Shown here piece after piece: positions 61,401-64,000 of a stretch of 64,000 nucleotides of DNA; the first letter of the stretch is position 1, and each line of letters opens with the position of its first letter. The DNA is taken from positions 46,364,216 through 46,428,215 of the forward strand of contig NC_079206.1 in the NCBI RefSeq assembly GCF_026745355.1, in the 5' to 3' direction. A program made the translations under genes and the position numbers. The stretch comes from Beta vulgaris subsp. vulgaris (Eukaryota; Streptophyta; Magnoliopsida; Caryophyllales; Amaranthaceae). The notes under the pieces are model-generated. The model saw only the letters and a list, made by a program, of their open reading frames with translations, was not told the DNA's origin and made no database searches.

Positions 61401-64000
61401 AACAGTGGCATGAGAAATTTGATTCTGTAGTATTATCACATGGTTTTATTCATGATTCAGCAGATAGGTGCATTTACTCTAAGTTTACAAAGGATTATGG
61501 TGTTATTATATGCTTATATGTGGATGACATGTTAATTTTTGGCACCAATGTTACAGGGATAGAAGATACAAAGAAGTATATAACTTCATGTTTTAAAATG
61601 AAAGATTTTTGAATGAAGTTGATACTATCTTAGGTATCAAAGTTAAAGACATAGTGAGGGTTTTGCTTTGAGTCATTATTCTCACTATATAAATAAGATG
61701 CTCATAAAGTTTAAGCATTTAAATTTCAAAGAGGCTAACTTCCCATATGATTCATCCTGTAAACTGAAGAAGAAAAATGGTAGAGCTGTTGCTCAACTTG
61801 AGTATGCAAGTGTAATAGGTAGTCTAATGTATGCCTCGCATAGTACAATACCAGATATTGTATTTGCAATTTGTAAACTTTGAGGATTCACTAGTAATCC
61901 TAATTTCCAGCTATTGTAGAGGGTTATTCGGATGCTAGTTGGATTACTAGCACTGGTGATAACAAATCCACATCTGGTTGGATTTTTATGCTTTTGCTGG
62001 AGGTGTTCACTAGTGGAAAAAGTTGATTTACGTCGGACCCGGGACCCCTATTTGCGTCGGACTTGGGTCCGACGGCACAGGTCTCGACGGAGATGACCTA
62101 TCAATGATCTGCGTCGAACGCAGAAATGACACAGATCTTCATCTATTTGCGTCGCACCTTGTATACGATGCGACGCAGATGGCTCTCCTAACCCAACACA
62201 GAGCTTCAGAGGGCAATGTGCGTCGCACATTGCCTAGGGTGCGACGCGGATGAGTGATTTGCATCGCACCATGGACTACGTACGACGCAAATTGCTATTT
62301 TTAATAAAAATTAATTAATTTTATGAACTAGGCTATACTGCATTAGAGGAAAAACATAAACGCCCTCAAACAAAAATACGATTCTCGAATCAGTAGAAGA
62401 AGCGAACAAAAAAGAATAAACCAACAAAATTCCATAATTTCATAATTTACAACTCGAACACAAAACAATAAACCACCAAAATTCCATAATTCCATAATTT
62501 ACAACTCGAACACAAAACAATACACCAGCAAAATTCCTAAAATTGAAAAGAACAATGAAAATGATTATGGAAGAAGCGAAACCAGGAAGATCTAGAGGAA
62601 AGAGACAAGTGAGAAGTCGAAACAAAAAGCACGGAACTTCAATTTCCTTCAAATTTCCACGAAGAAAACTTCCTGAAAAACCAAAAACAGATCTGCAAAT
62701 GAAAATAAGAAAAAAAAAGTCAATAAAAAATCAGATATAAAAAGTAAAAAAAAACAGAAGGACATAATTTTCAGATGCATAAAACTCGAAGACAGAAAAT
62801 TAAAACGCCAAAATTAAATAGTAAATTAGATCTAAACAATGAAAAAACGAAAAAAAATGAAATTGTTGATCTGAAAACAGAAAATTGTAGACTACGAAAT
62901 TATAAAATCAGATTGAAAAAATGAAAAAAGGACCTGTCAAAGTGAGAGAGAAAGAGTGTTCGTTCATATCAAACTCGAAGAATTTGGATTTGCTAGTTTT
63001 CGAGGAGAGAGAAAGAGTTTCATCCATGGCGGTAGAATATACGAGACGAAGTCGCCGGAGAGAGAGTATTTGTCCATATCAGTTCGCGATTGTACACCGG
63101 AGACGAAGTCGCCGATAAAATCAGTTCGCGATTGTTGTTTGTTCGTTGTTCGCCGGAGAGAGAGAAAGAGAGAGAGTTTGAGGGGGAGAGAGAGAGAGAA
63201 AGAGAGGGTTTGAGCAAATGAAAGGGTTTGAGGCGCGAGTTTTTTAGGGTTTGAGGGTGAGAGTGACCCTCATAAGAGAGAGGAGAGTAATTTAAGAGGC
63301 GTTATGGTAAAAAAAATGGGTTGTGCTTTTGGGCTGATCTGCGTTGGATGAGCCAAGGGGTCCGACGCAGCTTAGCCTTTTGCAACGCACTTTAGTAAAG
63401 TGCGACGCAGATAGGGCTTCAAATTTTGTCACCTAGATGAAACGATGTGCGCCGGATGGGCTTCAGTGTCCGACGCACATGAGCTATATGCGCCGCACAT
63501 TGATAGGGTACGACGCATATAGCTCGTATCTGGTGCTTATGCAAGGATATTTTGCATCGCATTCTTAATAGCATGCGACGCAAATTATGTTTTTGCGTCG
63601 TTTTGCCTTTCATGCGACGCAAATTGGGCGAGGCAAATCGTCCTTTTTCTACTAGTGGTTGTTTCTTGGGCTTCAAAGAAACAGACTTGTATTACGCACT
63701 CCACTATGGACGCTAAATTTTTAGCCTTAACCGGAGTTGGCATAGAAACATGTTATTAGATATCAAGTTGTGGCCACAAACTATGTCATTCGTTTCTTTG
63801 GATTATGAGAATGAGGCTACATTGTCTAGAGCTTATAATAAGATTTATAATGGGAAATCTAGACACATAAGTATTAGGCATGCGTATGTACGACAGTTGA
63901 TATCTGACGGAATCATAACTGTTGTATATGTTCGATATTGTAATAATTTGGTAGATCCTTTCACAAAAGGACTTCCACGGGATATAGTTTATCTAATGTC
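58414..64000 (+). pseudogene. Ty1/copia retrotransposon gag-pol, degenerate, 3' end beyond window
   Basis: Plus strand, standard copia order. Gag from about 58447, with a worn zinc knuckle (YNCGYKGHIKQLC, first Cys lost; about 59220). Protease YDSGATIHVCNN (about 59440; in-frame stop just before). GAG-pre-integrase LWHNRLAHINYRTM and CEICVQAKM (59835-59960). Integrase core with FIDDSS (60075), LRSDRG (60215) and VAEKE (60310). Reverse transcriptase WVFNIKYNSDG (61078), QMDVKIAFSNGE (61255), LYGLKKAP (61380) and YVDDMLIFG (61515). RNase H starting SVIGSLMYAS (61810) and SWASKKQT (63665), split by a CACTA element (62008-63657). Numerous stops and frameshifts (for example 58810, 59147, 60345, 61142, 61610) show an old inactive copy. 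The 3' LTR is not reached. Confidence 0.92.
62008..63657. mobile_element. Non-autonomous CACTA element (1.65 kb) inside copia RNase H
   Basis: Ends CACTAGTGGAAAAAG and CTTTTTCTACTAGTG are inverted repeats with one mismatch, flanked on both sides by GTT (62005-62007 and 63658-63660), a perfect 3-bp TSD. Removing the insert plus one GTT leaves the copia frame reading through GGVSWASKKQ. Subterminal repeats built on GCGTCGCA...TGCGACGC fill 62040-62290 and 63340-63635. The middle (62340-63280) has no recognised gene, but GA-rich and TTCGCCGGAGA-like sequence (63010-63190) could be captured gene leader. The subterminal motif differs from that of the CACTA at 137-12555, so it belongs to another family. 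Confidence 0.93.

Noticed and set aside
62921..63217. Arg/Ser/Glu-rich frames in the short CACTA
   Set aside because: They come from GAGA-rich sequence read in several frames. No splice structure or domain is seen. At most this is captured 5' leader sequence.

Overview
The window is plant nuclear DNA. It is AT-rich, with GT-AG introns, and most of it is transposable element (TE) sequence from nearly every plant superfamily, in part nested. It holds one conventional host gene, a purple acid phosphatase (PAP) of the plant PAP1/PAP24/PAP27-like subgroup, on the minus strand. Its 12 coding exons are spread over about 19 kb (13140-32126) because four introns (1, 2, 8 and 11) are swollen by TEs. 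The sequence fits a eudicot; I cannot name the species from sequence alone.

Layout. (1) 1-136 is a scrap of a hAT transposase gene, interrupted by a 12.4-kb CACTA (En/Spm) element at 137-12555. The CACTA has GCGC-rich subterminal repeats, a TNPD/TNP2-type transposase gene and a second gene (plant Ptta/En/Spm transposase joined to a DUF8039-like segment and a Ulp1-type cysteine protease). It also has two arrays of one ~170-bp hairpin-bearing repeat and a ~900-bp extremely G-rich minisatellite. (2) 13140-32126 is the PAP gene, with a Helitron, hAT, Harbinger, Stowaway, SINE and foldback elements in its introns. (3) 32403-39464 is a 7.06-kb Mutator-like element (MULE) with a perfect 9-bp target-site duplication (TSD). 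It lies 277 bp upstream of the PAP start codon and is filled by a ~3.7-kb satellite-like array. (4) 39933-43490 is a decayed hAT. It is followed by a mudrA transposase tail, a short hAT with perfect 8-bp TSD, and a GRF-zinc-finger gene remnant. (5) 46.2-53.4 kb is sparse: a retroposed LINE-like derivative with 12-bp TSD, a Stowaway, a possible SINE and a decayed PIF/Harbinger transposase. (6) 53396-56216 is a Helitron 3' half with Rep/helicase remnants, followed by an unassigned repeat-containing segment. (7) 58.4-64.0 kb is a decayed Ty1/copia polyprotein whose RNase H region is split by a 1.65-kb non-autonomous CACTA with perfect GTT TSD.

The TE genes are mostly broken by frameshifts and stops. 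The PAP gene reads through cleanly except for one extra base in exon 6, which is either a real lesion or a homopolymer error. I found no CRISPR array, tRNA, rRNA or bacterial-type operon. The most noteworthy items are the internal architecture of the large CACTA, the MULE that separates the PAP gene from its former upstream region, and the sequence-level proofs of insertion (TSDs, Helitron A/T junctions).
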